Source: Chloroflexota bacterium
GTDB taxonomy: Bacteria > Chloroflexota > Anaerolineae > J102
Length of the DNA stretch: 64,000 bases
Direction: 5' to 3'
NCBI GenBank assembly: GCA_029782215.1
Contig: JAKOVD010000144.1
Coordinates: 1 to 64,000 of the forward strand
Shown here: piece after piece, positions 8,156 through 16,529 of the stretch
How positions within the stretch are numbered: position 1 is the first letter of the stretch
Layout: every line of letters starts with the position of its first letter
Program-made: the position numbers and the translations under genes
The notes under the pieces: generated by a model
The model's input: only the letters and a program-made list of their open reading frames with translations
Database searches by the model: none
Told to the model about the DNA's origin: nothing

Positions 8156-9262
8156 ATGCAGCTTCAAGTTGGCTTGAATTCAACCCGCCCCCCTGCCGAG
8201 ACCACGGTCGTCGTCGCCATGAGCGGCGGCGTCGATAGCTCGGTGGCGGCGGCGCGCCTGGTCGAAGCCGGGTACCGCGTGGTGGGGGTGATGATGCGGC
8301 TGTGGTCAGAGGTGAGCACAGGCCAGGGCAGCGAAAACCGCTGCTGCACCCTGGAAGCCACGGAGGATGCGCGCCGCATCGCCGCCCAGCTGGGCATCCC
8401 GTTCTACCTGCTCAACGTGGAACAGGTCTTCCGCCAGCAGGTGGTGGACTACTTCATTGCCGGCTACAGTGAGGGAGTCACACCCAACCCCTGCCTGGCC
8501 TGTAACCGCGCCATCCGCTTCGATCACCTGCTCAACTACGCCCTGGCCCTGGGCGCCGACTACCTTGCCACCGGCCACTACGCGCGCGTGGCAGCGACAC
8601 CGGACGGCTTCGTTCTGCTGCGCGGCGCCGATGCGCACAAGGACCAGTCCTATATCCTCAGCGTCCTGGGACAGAAGGAGCTGGCGCACCTGACTTTTCC
8701 TGTGGGCGACCTGACCAAGCCTGAGGTGCGGGCGCTGGCGCAGCGCTACGGCCTGACCGTAGCAGCCAAGCCTGAAAGCCAGGACCTGTGCTTCCTGGCG
8801 GATGGCGACTACCGCCGTTTCCTGCGCGATTGGGCGCCGGGCGCCCTGCGCCCAGGGCCCATCGTCGATGACTCCGGCCGCGTCCTGGGGGAGCACCAGG
8901 GCCTGCCCCTGTACACGATCGGCCAGCGCAAGGGCCTGGGCGTCAGCTCGCCGACGCCGCTCTTTGTGCTGGACCTGCAAGCCGATACCAATACCCTGGT
9001 GGTGGGACCGGCGGAACGTCTGGGCCGGGATCGGCTCACGGCCCAGGAAGTGAATTGGATCGGCCCCGCCCCCAGCGAACCACTGGCCTGCACCGTCAAG
9101 ATACGCTATCGCGCCGCCGACCGGCCCGCAGCGGTGCGGCCGCTGGCGGATCGCCGGGTCGAGGTGCGATTCCTCGAACCGCTGCGGGACATCAGCCCCG
9201 GTCAGGCCGCGGTATTCTACGACGGCGAGCGCTGCCTGGGCGGGGGCATCATCGAGCGCTAA
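8156..9262 (+). CDS. mnmA: tRNA-specific 2-thiouridylase MnmA
   Basis: A 368-residue enzyme that adds sulfur to C2 of wobble U34 in the Lys, Glu and Gln tRNAs. The PP-loop [10 protein letters not shown] is at about 21-30. The first catalytic Cys region is [12 protein letters not shown] (C113 and C116), and the second Cys is C212 in [19 protein letters not shown] and the C-terminal beta-barrel are present. Length is typical. The preceding cysteine desulfurase is the likely sulfur donor. The small membrane protein gene starts one base after its stop. Confidence 0.96.
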   Translation: MQLQVGLNSTRPPAETTVVVAMSGGVDSSVAAARLVEAGYRVVGVMMRLWSEVSTGQGSENRCCTLEATEDARRIAAQLGIPFYLLNVEQVFRQQVVDYFIAGYSEGVTPNPCLACNRAIRFDHLLNYALALGADYLATGHYARVAATPDGFVLLRGADAHKDQSYILSVLGQKELAHLTFPVGDLTKPEVRALAQRYGLTVAAKPESQDLCFLADGDYRRFLRDWAPGALRPGPIVDDSGRVLGEHQGLPLYTIGQRKGLGVSSPTPLFVLDLQADTNTLVVGPAERLGRDRLTAQEVNWIGPAPSEPLACTVKIRYRAADRPAAVRPLADRRVEVRFLEPLRDISPGQAAVFYDGERCLGGGIIER

Positions 9263-9263
9263 C

Positions 9264-9527
9264 ATGCCAGACATTGGCCTATCTCCCTCGGTATTGCTGA
9301 TCGCGCTCCTGGCCCTCGGCTATGGGGCGCTCTTCCATCTGTGGCGGGGGCATCGCTGGAGCGACCTCATCCTTTGGTTTCTGGCCGCGCTGGTGGGTCT
9401 GGTGGCGGGACAGCTCCTCGGATACGCCCTGGGCTTGACGATCGGACGCCTGGGCGAGACGGACATCCTGCTCGGCACCCTGCTGGCATGGCCGTGTATG
9501 CTTGCAGCCTCATGGCTCAAGGGTTAG
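9264..9527 (+). CDS. Small three-helix membrane protein, unknown function
   Basis: An 87-residue protein with three hydrophobic segments (about 8-26, 34-57 and 66-85) and short polar loops. Its ATG follows the mnmA stop by one base, so it is in the same operon and probably translationally coupled. I recognise no named family. Compact membrane proteins of this shape occur next to mnmA-like genes in related genomes as far as I recall, but no function is known to me. Confidence 0.65.
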   Translation: MPDIGLSPSVLLIALLALGYGALFHLWRGHRWSDLILWFLAALVGLVAGQLLGYALGLTIGRLGETDILLGTLLAWPCMLAASWLKG

Positions 9528-9574
9528 AATAAGAAGGTTTGCCGAGTTTATGTTCTCTCCGGCATGAGGTCAAC

Positions 9575-9976
9575 GTGACGATACTGATCCTGCGCGACGT
9601 TTCCATCATTGTTCTCGCCATCGAGTCCATTGTGATCGGGATTGTGCTCGCCATTCTGCTGCTCGAAATCCGTGAGCTTTCACGTCTGCTGCGCGAGGAA
9701 ATCAAGCCCATCCTGGATTCCACGCAAGAAACCATGACGACGGTCAACACGACTTCCCAGTTCGTGGGCAAGCGTGTCAGCGCCCCCTTTGTCGCGGCCT
9801 CGAGCTTGGCCGCGGGTCTGCGCCAGGGGGTCAAGACGTTGCGCAGCGGCGTCGGCTTGCCGCCCTCCGGTGGTGGTCAGCCGCCGGTCCCGCTGGTCCC
9901 GCCCGTTTCGCCGGCCCCGCAGGCCCCGCCACCTCCGGCGCCCAACCAGCCCTACACCGAGGTGAAGAATGCGTAG
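9575..9976 (+). CDS. DUF948-like single-span membrane protein
   Basis: A 133-residue protein from a GTG start at 9575 (GAGGT lies just upstream). An in-frame TTG at 9539 would add 12 residues. A hydrophobic helix (about residues 5-30) is followed by an acidic amphipathic region of about 65 residues and a Pro-rich tail. The helix plus coiled region resembles DUF948/YtxG-type stress proteins (inference from shape). Its last codons overlap the next small gene by eight bases, which recalls the ytxG-ytxH pair of Bacillus. Confidence 0.6.
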   Translation: MTILILRDVSIIVLAIESIVIGIVLAILLLEIRELSRLLREEIKPILDSTQETMTTVNTTSQFVGKRVSAPFVAASSLAAGLRQGVKTLRSGVGLPPSGGGQPPVPLVPPVSPAPQAPPPPAPNQPYTEVKNA

Positions 9977-10148
9977 CTTTGGCTTCGGCTTCTGGGTGGG
10001 GCTCGCCGCCTCTCTGCTCCTGAGCTCGCTGCTTTGGCAGCGAAACCGCACCTGGGCCGTCGAGCTGCCCGGCCAACCCGGCCTGTCGCCGGCTGCCAAC
10101 ACTCCAACTTCTGAGCCCCAGGCGGACATCACGCCGCTGCATTCCTGA
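9969..10148 (+). CDS. 59-residue YtxH-like membrane protein
   Basis: A short gene from ATG 9969 to TGA 10148. The product has an N-terminal hydrophobic helix beginning MRSFGFGFWVGLAASLLL, then a basic patch (WQRNR) and a Pro/Thr-rich tail. The start overlaps the end of the previous gene by eight bases, and the DedA gene starts three bases after its stop, so it is embedded in a coupled operon. That is the main reason to believe it is translated. The Gly/Ala-rich helix near the N-terminus resembles YtxH proteins, but the match is only by shape. Confidence 0.5.
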   Translation: MRSFGFGFWVGLAASLLLSSLLWQRNRTWAVELPGQPGLSPAANTPTSEPQADITPLHS

Positions 10149-10151
10149 GTC

Positions 10152-10829
10152 ATGAATCAGATCCTGGACTTCGTCCTCCATCTTGACGCCAAGCTGGTCG
10201 AGATCGTCAATCAATTTGGCACTCTGACATATCTTCTGCTGTTTGCCGTGATCTTCGCCGAGACCGGCTTTGTCGTCACCCCGTTTCTGCCCGGCGATTC
10301 GCTGATCTTTGCCGCCGGTTCCATCGCACGGCTGGGCGCCTTTAACATCGTTCTGTTGTGGGTGGTGCTGTGCGCCGCCGCCATTCTCGGCGATTCGATC
10401 AACTACGCCATCGGGCACTTCATCGGCGTGCGGCTGTTTGCGAGCAACAACCGGGTCCTGAAAAAAGTCCTGAAGAAGGAATACCTGGACCGCACCCATG
10501 CCTTCTATGAGAAGCACGGCGGCAAGACCATCATCCTGGCCCGCTTCATCCCCATCATCCGCACCTTCGCCCCCTTTGTGGCGGGCGTCGGCGCCATGAC
10601 GTACAGCCACTTCATCATCTACAACGTCGTGGGCGGCATCCTTTGGGTCACGCTGTTCCTCTCCGCGGGTTACTGGTTCGGCGGCCTGCCCTTCGTGCAG
10701 AAGAACTTCGAGCTGGTGGTGGTCGCCATCATCCTCATCTCGGTCATGCCGATGGTGATCGAATACCTGCGCTCGCGCAGGCGCTCAGAAGCAGCAGCCC
10801 CCACCGAAAAGGTCGAGGAGGGCGCCTGA
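10152..10829 (+). CDS. DedA family membrane protein
   Basis: A 225-residue integral membrane protein of the DedA/SNARE-associated superfamily, whose members flip or transport undecaprenyl phosphate or phospholipids. The signature stretches are FAETGFVVTPFLPGDSL, then DSINYAIGHFIG, and ARFIPIIRTFAPFVAG with the paired Arg residues the family needs. About five hydrophobic segments and a charged C-terminal tail. It ends with TGA directly followed by the GTG of the next gene, so the two are coupled. Confidence 0.92.
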   Translation: MNQILDFVLHLDAKLVEIVNQFGTLTYLLLFAVIFAETGFVVTPFLPGDSLIFAAGSIARLGAFNIVLLWVVLCAAAILGDSINYAIGHFIGVRLFASNNRVLKKVLKKEYLDRTHAFYEKHGGKTIILARFIPIIRTFAPFVAGVGAMTYSHFIIYNVVGGILWVTLFLSAGYWFGGLPFVQKNFELVVVAIILISVMPMVIEYLRSRRRSEAAAPTEKVEEGA

Positions 10830-11501
10830 GTGACGGCGTTTCCCAAACAGGCTGACCTGATTCCCATTGTCTCCTCGCTCCTGGTTCTGCTCTTTAGCAT
10901 CGGCATCCACGAGTTCAGCCACGCTATCGTAGCAGACCGGTTGGGAGACCCGACGCCGCGCAGCCAGGGCCGGGTCACGCTGAATCCGATCCGGCATCTT
11001 GATCCGATGGGAACGATGATGATCCTCGTTTCCTCGTTTGCGGGCGTGGGCATCGGTTGGGGCAAGCCGGTGCAGGTGCAGCCCGCCAACTTCCGCACCA
11101 CCCCCTACGGCGGCATGGGTCTCGTCGCCGTGGCCGGTCCGATCTCAAACCTGGTCTTGGCGACGTTGGGCGGCCTCGCCTTCCAACTGCTGCCCGCCAC
11201 CGGCGTCCTGCACTACTTCGCGGGCGTCTGGGTGATGATCAACGTGTTCCTGGCGTTCTTCAACCTGATTCCCATCTTCCCCCTCGACGGCTACAACGTC
11301 CTGGTCGCCATTCTGTACTCCCTGCGCCAGGGCTGGTCGGTGCAGGCGGCGCGGTTCTGGCAGCAGCAGGTGCAGTTCGGTCCCATGCTGTTGGTGCTGC
11401 TGCTGGTCATCGGCAGCATCGCGCCCGGCCTCTCACCCATCCAGTGGGTGTACGCTGGGCCTGTGCGCTGGGTGACGGGCATGCTGTTGGGCATCGCCTG
11501 A
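10830..11501 (+). CDS. Site-2 protease family (M50) membrane metalloprotease
   Basis: A 223-residue protein with the zinc motif HEFSH near residue 27 and the third ligand in FPLDGYNVL near residue 155, both within hydrophobic helices. This is the short type of M50 protease without PDZ or CBS domains, common in bacteria; substrates are mostly unknown. The GTG start abuts the DedA stop codon. A second, longer M50 protease is at 34129-35244. Confidence 0.9.
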   Translation: MTAFPKQADLIPIVSSLLVLLFSIGIHEFSHAIVADRLGDPTPRSQGRVTLNPIRHLDPMGTMMILVSSFAGVGIGWGKPVQVQPANFRTTPYGGMGLVAVAGPISNLVLATLGGLAFQLLPATGVLHYFAGVWVMINVFLAFFNLIPIFPLDGYNVLVAILYSLRQGWSVQAARFWQQQVQFGPMLLVLLLVIGSIAPGLSPIQWVYAGPVRWVTGMLLGIA

Positions 11502-11515
11502 GGGGCGAGGCACCC

Positions 11516-12064
11516 GTGGGCCGGCATCCCTACCGTCCGCTCACCTGGTTCAATATCCGGCAGCGCCTCTACCGCGGCCTCGAGAACCTTGTCTCGCCCT
11601 GGCGCCGCGTCGACGACCGTCCCGCCCTGGCCATGCTGGACGTTGCCACCCTACCGTTCTATCTGCGGCTGGGCAAACCGGACCGGGCGCACAGCCTGCG
11701 CGTTCTGGCCTGGCTCCGAGGCCATGGCTTCAGGGATCCCGACCTGATGGCGGCGGCGCTGCTGCACGACTGCGGCAAAGCGGCAGCCCGTATCAGCGTG
11801 GCGCAGCGCACGCTCAAGGTGCTGTTGAAGAGGTTCAGCCCCTCGCGATGGGAGCAGTTGTCGCGCCCTGCCGAGCCGGGCAGTTGGCGCTACCCTTTCT
11901 ACGTGCTGCGCCACCATCCCGCGATCGGCGCCCACTGGGTCGAACAGGCCGGCGGTGCGCCGGACCTGGTTTGGCTCATTCGCCTACATGAGGTCGATCC
12001 CGACCCCGCTGACCCCCGCTATGCCCTGATGCGCGGCCTGCAGGATGCCGACGCCGCCAGTTGA
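11516..12064 (+). CDS. HD-domain protein (small phosphohydrolase type)
   Basis: A 182-residue protein from a GTG start at 11516, with GGGGCGAGG upstream. The frame is open far upstream across the protease gene, but that part is an artefact of overlap. The HD pattern is HSLRVLAWL, then LLHDCGKAA, then LRHHPAIGAHW, which fits metal-dependent phosphohydrolases of the HD superfamily. Substrate unknown. It is the third gene of the DedA unit and is followed after 31 bases by the prephenate-dehydrogenase-like gene. Confidence 0.8.
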   Translation: MGRHPYRPLTWFNIRQRLYRGLENLVSPWRRVDDRPALAMLDVATLPFYLRLGKPDRAHSLRVLAWLRGHGFRDPDLMAAALLHDCGKAAARISVAQRTLKVLLKRFSPSRWEQLSRPAEPGSWRYPFYVLRHHPAIGAHWVEQAGGAPDLVWLIRLHEVDPDPADPRYALMRGLQDADAAS

Positions 12065-12095
12065 TCTCTCGTTTCCCCGCAGACGGAGCGCCTCC

Positions 12096-13064
12096 ATGAG
12101 CACCCAACCCCAGATCACGATCGTCGGCCTCGGCTTGATCGGCACCTCCTTCGGCCTGGCGCTCAAACGCCAGAAAGATGTGAACTTCGTCATCACCGGC
12201 AACGACCGCAGCGACCCGGTCGTGCAGCGCGCCAAGAAGCTGGGCGCCATCGACACCAGTCATTGGAACGTAGTCAAGGCCTGTGAGAAGGCCGACCTGG
12301 TCCTGCTGGCGCTGCCGTTAACGGCTATTGCGCCGACGCTGGAGACCCTGAGCACGGCGCTCAAACCAGGATGTCTGATCCTGGATACCTCACCCGTGAA
12401 GGCGCCGGTGCTGGAAGCGGCGGCGAAGCTGCCCAACAACGTGCACTTTGTGTGCAGCACGCCGGTCCCGCTCAAGCCCGGTCCCCTCGGCCTGGAGACG
12501 GCCGCCGCCGATCTCTTCGACAAGGCGCCCTGGGCGCTGTGCCCCGCCCCCACCACCTCGCCGGAGGCCGTCAGCACGGCGGCTGAGCTCGTCAGCCTGG
12601 TAGGCGGCCGGCCCCTCTTCCTGGACCCGGCCGAACATGATGGGCTGATGGCTGCCGTCGACGGCCTGCCCGTCCTGCTGGCCGCGGCGCTCATGCGTGC
12701 CACCAGCGGCAGTTCAGCCTGGCGGGAAATGCGGCGGCTGGCCGGAAGCCAGTACGAGTCAACCACGGCGCTCGCCAGCTTCGACCCCGCCCACCTGGGC
12801 GAGCTGGTGCTGGGCAACAGGGCGAACCTGGCGCACTGGATCGACGTGATGGTCGCCGAACTTCAGGACTGGAAGCAGACCCTGCAGGACGGTAACAAGG
12901 AGATCGTGACCGGCCGCTTCGAGGCCGTCATCGAGGCGCGCGAGCGCTGGCTGGGGATGCGGGAGCAGGCTGATTTCGAGGAGCCCGAGTCACGCGAGAA
13001 GATGCCCGGCTTCTGGGGCCGGCTGGTGACTTTGCCCTCGCGGCGGCCGCCGTCGACAAAGTAG
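12096..13064 (+). CDS. Prephenate/arogenate dehydrogenase-like protein with altered active site
   Basis: A 322-residue protein with an N-terminal Rossmann fold (ITIVGLGLIGTSFGLAL, residues 7-23) and a helical C-terminal domain as in TyrA. The order and spacing of blocks match prephenate dehydrogenase, which makes hydroxyphenylpyruvate for tyrosine. The usual SHPMAG catalytic-His block reads CSTPVPLKPG (about 120-129), and the usual SHLPH block reads AAVDGLP (about 186-192), so both histidines are missing. It may act on another substrate. ATG 12096 was chosen because GACGGAG lies upstream and the Rossmann strand starts at once; ATG 12045 is also in frame. Confidence 0.75.
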   Translation: MSTQPQITIVGLGLIGTSFGLALKRQKDVNFVITGNDRSDPVVQRAKKLGAIDTSHWNVVKACEKADLVLLALPLTAIAPTLETLSTALKPGCLILDTSPVKAPVLEAAAKLPNNVHFVCSTPVPLKPGPLGLETAAADLFDKAPWALCPAPTTSPEAVSTAAELVSLVGGRPLFLDPAEHDGLMAAVDGLPVLLAAALMRATSGSSAWREMRRLAGSQYESTTALASFDPAHLGELVLGNRANLAHWIDVMVAELQDWKQTLQDGNKEIVTGRFEAVIEARERWLGMREQADFEEPESREKMPGFWGRLVTLPSRRPPSTK

Positions 13065-13069
13065 AAAAT

Positions 13070-13098
13070 GTGCGACGCACCTGCGAGGTGCGTCGCAC
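13070..13098. terminator. Bidirectional hairpin between convergent genes
   Basis: Perfect 13-bp stem 13070-13082 / 13086-13098 with a GCG loop. On the minus strand it is followed by ATTTTC, so it best serves the glycoside-hydrolase operon; it also lies 5 bases after the plus-strand stop. Confidence 0.7.
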
Positions 13099-13106
13099 GT
13101 CGTGGA

Positions 13107-14810
13107 TCAGCCCCCCAGCACCAACGGCAGGTAGCAGTGCGATGGCGCCACCGCGGTGGCGGTCGCAGTCGCGGTCGCATTTGCAGTGGCCGACGGCGTC
13201 AGGGTCGGCGTCGCCGATGGCGTGACCGTGGGCGTTGCGGTCACGGTGGGCGTTTCTGTGGAAGTTGGCGTCACCGTGGCGGTCGCGGTGGCGGTTGGCG
13301 TTTCCGTGAGGGTCGGCGTCATCGTGACGGTCGCGGTGGGCGTGGGCGTCTGTGTCGCCGTGGGCGTCACCGTGGCGGTGGGCGTGGGCAAGCTCAGGTC
13401 CTGTACGTACCGCGGGCTGGCGTCGATTGTCACCGCAACCCAACCGCCGCGCCGGTCGGGATCGCTGGCGGCGCCATCGGCGATGATCGTCTCCTCGCCC
13501 AACTTGTCCACGACCCGCAAGGCGCCCCCGGCGGCATAGAGCTTGAACGACTGCAGGAGCGTGACATCCTGTGTTGTCCAGATAACCGTCTTGCGCCAGC
13601 CGCGCACATCGAAGTCATAGCCCTCGATATTGGCATTCAGGTCGCGGCGAGCGGTCAGGAAGGTGGCGCCTGACAACTCCCGCGTGAGGATCTGGAACGC
13701 CTGGTAGGCAGGCTTGGGACTGAGATCGCTGCGCATGAGACCGTATTGGTACTCAAGCTGGGGTTCATCCACCGCTTCCAGCCAAAACGCCGCCAGCAGC
13801 CCGGCCGCAAAGGCTCGGGTGTAGCCCTGCACGACGAAACGGGCGCTTAGCTCATCGTTGTACACGAAGGAATCGCTCGCCGGACCGCTCGTGGGCCGGC
13901 CGATCTCGGTGCAGATGACCGGCTTCTCCTGGTGCGTGTAGGTCTTGACCACGTTGCGCAGGTAGTCGGCCTTGCCGATAAGGTCGCTGCTGTATCGGTC
14001 CCCGGTCTTCCAAGCCTCGGCCCAAACCACGTAATAGTGGAAGTTAACGACGTCGAAGTAATCGCCACCCCCGGCCGCCAGCATCTCCTCGAAGAAGGCG
14101 CGGTCGAAGGGTCCGCTCTCAGGCTTGCCGTCATACCAGTTCTCATAGGCCAACCCACCCAGCAGCACCAGGGCGTTGGGATTGCCTGCTTTGACAGCAG
14201 GGTAGGCCTGCTTCAGCATGTCGGCGTAGGCGGCGCCCCCTGCCCCGGCGGCATGGTTGGGATGGCTGCGCCCCCAACAACCTCCCAGCCAGGCGAAATT
14301 GGCCGGATCGCCGTTGTCAGGCTCATTGTAGAGCGCCCAGTGCATGACATGGTAAGGCGGTGCGCTGTAGCGACTGACGGCGGCGGTGAGAAACCGGGTC
14401 AGGGATGACATCTGGCTGGGATAAAGAGGGCCGCAAGTGGTGGGAGCCGTCCAGGCGGGGTTGCCCGTGACCGTGACCACCACCTGGAAACCATGCGCGG
14501 CAGCGTCGGCAAGGTAGGCGTCCATCTTTGACCAATTATAGACGCCTGGGGTCTTGGCGTTGCGCTCGATGGTGCGCCAATTCATGAACACGAGCGCCCA
14601 TTTCGCGCCTGCTTCTGCCATCTGGTCCGCGCCCACCAGGCTTGCCGCCGGGTAGAAGTAGACGCCAAACGGATCCGTGGGAGACACAGGCGTGGCGGAC
14701 ACAGCCTGCAGAGATGCCGGCCCTGCCATGGCCGGTTCTGTCAGGAGCGCTATCGCGACCAGAGCCGATAGCCACATGGAACTCAACCGGCGTGGGTCAG
14801 GTACGCGCAT
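13107..14810 (-). CDS. Secreted glycoside hydrolase-like protein with Thr-Pro linker and LP tail
   Basis: A 567-residue exported protein. Residues 1-29 form a signal peptide ending near AMAG; M12 is another possible start. Residues about 45-375 look like a clan GH-A TIM barrel of the GH39/GH5 kind. WALYNEPDN (E163) would be the acid/base and ICTEIGR (E302) the nucleophile. Residues about 380-470 form a small beta domain, 472-555 a Thr/Pro/Ala-rich linker, and the end is CYLPLVLGG. The tail resembles a surface-sorting tag (inference). Last gene of a minus-strand run, ending at a strong hairpin. The substrate cannot be told from sequence. Confidence 0.75.
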   Translation of the reverse strand: MRVPDPRRLSSMWLSALVAIALLTEPAMAGPASLQAVSATPVSPTDPFGVYFYPAASLVGADQMAEAGAKWALVFMNWRTIERNAKTPGVYNWSKMDAYLADAAAHGFQVVVTVTGNPAWTAPTTCGPLYPSQMSSLTRFLTAAVSRYSAPPYHVMHWALYNEPDNGDPANFAWLGGCWGRSHPNHAAGAGGAAYADMLKQAYPAVKAGNPNALVLLGGLAYENWYDGKPESGPFDRAFFEEMLAAGGGDYFDVVNFHYYVVWAEAWKTGDRYSSDLIGKADYLRNVVKTYTHQEKPVICTEIGRPTSGPASDSFVYNDELSARFVVQGYTRAFAAGLLAAFWLEAVDEPQLEYQYGLMRSDLSPKPAYQAFQILTRELSGATFLTARRDLNANIEGYDFDVRGWRKTVIWTTQDVTLLQSFKLYAAGGALRVVDKLGEETIIADGAASDPDRRGGWVAVTIDASPRYVQDLSLPTPTATVTPTATQTPTPTATVTMTPTLTETPTATATATVTPTSTETPTVTATPTVTPSATPTLTPSATANATATATATAVAPSHCYLPLVLGG

Positions 14811-14855
14811 TCGAACCGGAGAGGGTGGCGGTGACGCCGGGCGAGCAAAGGGACA

Positions 14856-16397
14856 TTATGGGAAACCATGGTGACCGTGCGCGACCCAAGGCAAGTAGGA
14901 CCGAAAGCGCGGCGTTGGGGTGGGCGTGACAGAGGGCGTTGGCCAGGTCCCTGGAGTCGGGGTGGCGGTGGCCGGAGGGGTCGGCGTAGCCGTTGGCGTG
15001 ACGCTGGCCGTGCCGGTGGGCGACGGCGTCGGGGTGGCTGTTGGCGGTGGGGTCGCTGTGGGCGTCATGCTGGCAGTGGCGGTGGCCGTCAGCTCAGGCG
15101 TGTCCGTGGGCGACGGCGTCGGGGTGGCTGTCGACGACGAAGTCGGCGTGCGCGTTCCGGTCTGGGTCAAGCCCGCCGTCGGCGTGGCGGTCGGGGTGAA
15201 GGTGGCCGTGGGTGTCGGAGTCAGGGTGAAGGTCGGGGTGGAGGACGCCCTGGGCGTTGGGGTCGCCGTGGGGGACGCGGCCGTATCCACCATCACCATG
15301 AAGGGGTCGGGGCCCACACTCAGCACCACCACCCCATTGCGGGCGGCGTCCAGGTCGCCCGCCGCCCCATCCGCCACCGTCGTCGCCACACCCGCCTTGG
15401 TCGTCTTCACCAGCGAGGCGCCCGCCGCTGCCACGCCAAACGACACGTTCAACGCCGTCGACGTGTTGCGCCACACCACCGTCTTCTGCACGGTCCCCTT
15501 CACAAACCGGTAGGCCTCCACCGACGTCCCCAGGTTCGCAGGCGCATCCAGGTAGGCATACCCGTTCAGCTCCGCCGCCAGCGTCCGCAGGGCGACCAGT
15601 CCGGGCTTCTCCGTATCGTAGGCGAGACCGCCCGTGGCCACCTTGATGTTGGGATTGGCGGCCTTCATCTTCGCCGCCACGGCCTTGACGGCAATGGCAT
15701 ATTGGTCGCCGCCCGCGCCGGCGGCGCTGTTGGGCAACCCTTTCCCCCAACACCCTCCGACCCAGCCATGCACATCGGGATCGGCGTTGTCCGGCTCGTT
15801 GCCGAGCTCGAAGTAGCGCACGTTGTAAGGCGCACCGCCGTAGCGCTTGACCACTTCGGCCATGAAGTCGGCGTAAGACGCCACATGCTGTGAGTACAAC
15901 GGCCCGCACCAGGTAGCGGCCGCCCACCCCGGGTTACCCATGACCGCGATCGTGATGTTGAAACCCTGTGCGGTGGCATTCGCCATCCTGGCATCGGCCT
16001 CGGTCCAGTTGTAGACACCCCGGCTGGGCTCAGAATGCGCCCAGGCGATTACCACGCGCGTCCATTTGGAGCCGGCGGTTTGGACGGCAGGGGCCACGCC
16101 GCCATCTTCCGTCCACAGCAGCCAGGTGCCCAGGTAATCGTGCACAGGCGTCGTCGCAGCTTCCGGACCGGCGGCAGCGGCTGCCAACCCGGCCAGGGAC
16201 AGGAACGTGGATGGCGGCAGCACTGGTGCTGCCACCCATAGGCCAATGACCAGCACGTCCCAGCGCGATGGGCGCCGGGATGTCAGGCGCCTGAGGCGCC
16301 GCCTGCTCCCCGCCAATTCAGAACAGAAGGACGCTCCCGTACTGGAGTCTGGACCAGCCTCCCTTTTTGTCGCATTCGGCCTGTGATAACGCAGCAC
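14856..16397 (-). CDS. Internally deleted glycoside hydrolase paralogue, secreted
   Basis: A 513-residue protein clearly related to its downstream neighbour. An N-terminal basic and hydrophobic stretch (to about residue 75) is the export signal. The barrel half with [27 protein letters not shown] and LGNEPDN (E201) is kept. After GGLAYD (residue 261, base about 15617) it jumps to a region aligning with residue about 365 of the paralogue. About 140 residues are therefore absent, including the strand with the nucleophile Glu. The beta domain, a Thr-Pro-rich linker (about 383-495) and [10 protein letters not shown] at the end remain. It is probably not a hydrolase. Reading frame intact. Confidence 0.75.
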   Translation of the reverse strand: MLRYHRPNATKREAGPDSSTGASFCSELAGSRRRLRRLTSRRPSRWDVLVIGLWVAAPVLPPSTFLSLAGLAAAAAGPEAATTPVHDYLGTWLLWTEDGGVAPAVQTAGSKWTRVVIAWAHSEPSRGVYNWTEADARMANATAQGFNITIAVMGNPGWAAATWCGPLYSQHVASYADFMAEVVKRYGGAPYNVRYFELGNEPDNADPDVHGWVGGCWGKGLPNSAAGAGGDQYAIAVKAVAAKMKAANPNIKVATGGLAYDTEKPGLVALRTLAAELNGYAYLDAPANLGTSVEAYRFVKGTVQKTVVWRNTSTALNVSFGVAAAGASLVKTTKAGVATTVADGAAGDLDAARNGVVVLSVGPDPFMVMVDTAASPTATPTPRASSTPTFTLTPTPTATFTPTATPTAGLTQTGTRTPTSSSTATPTPSPTDTPELTATATASMTPTATPPPTATPTPSPTGTASVTPTATPTPPATATPTPGTWPTPSVTPTPTPRFRSYLPWVAHGHHGFP

Positions 16398-16529
16398 GGT
16401 CAGGCTGGAGGAGGAAGATGCTTGAACGGGTCAGAGGATTTCAACTGAAACGACGCTCCAGACACCCGTCGCGGAAGCGCTTCCATGAATTACAGTCAAC
16501 TCTGGCGCGAGAGGCGAATACGCGCCTGG

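Noticed and set aside
13156..13539. Plus-strand frame coding Val-Gly-Val-Ala repeats (and a similar one at 14920-15513)
   Set aside because: It is the mirror of the Thr-Pro linker codons of the minus-strand secreted proteins. The low-complexity GC-rich repeat opens every frame.
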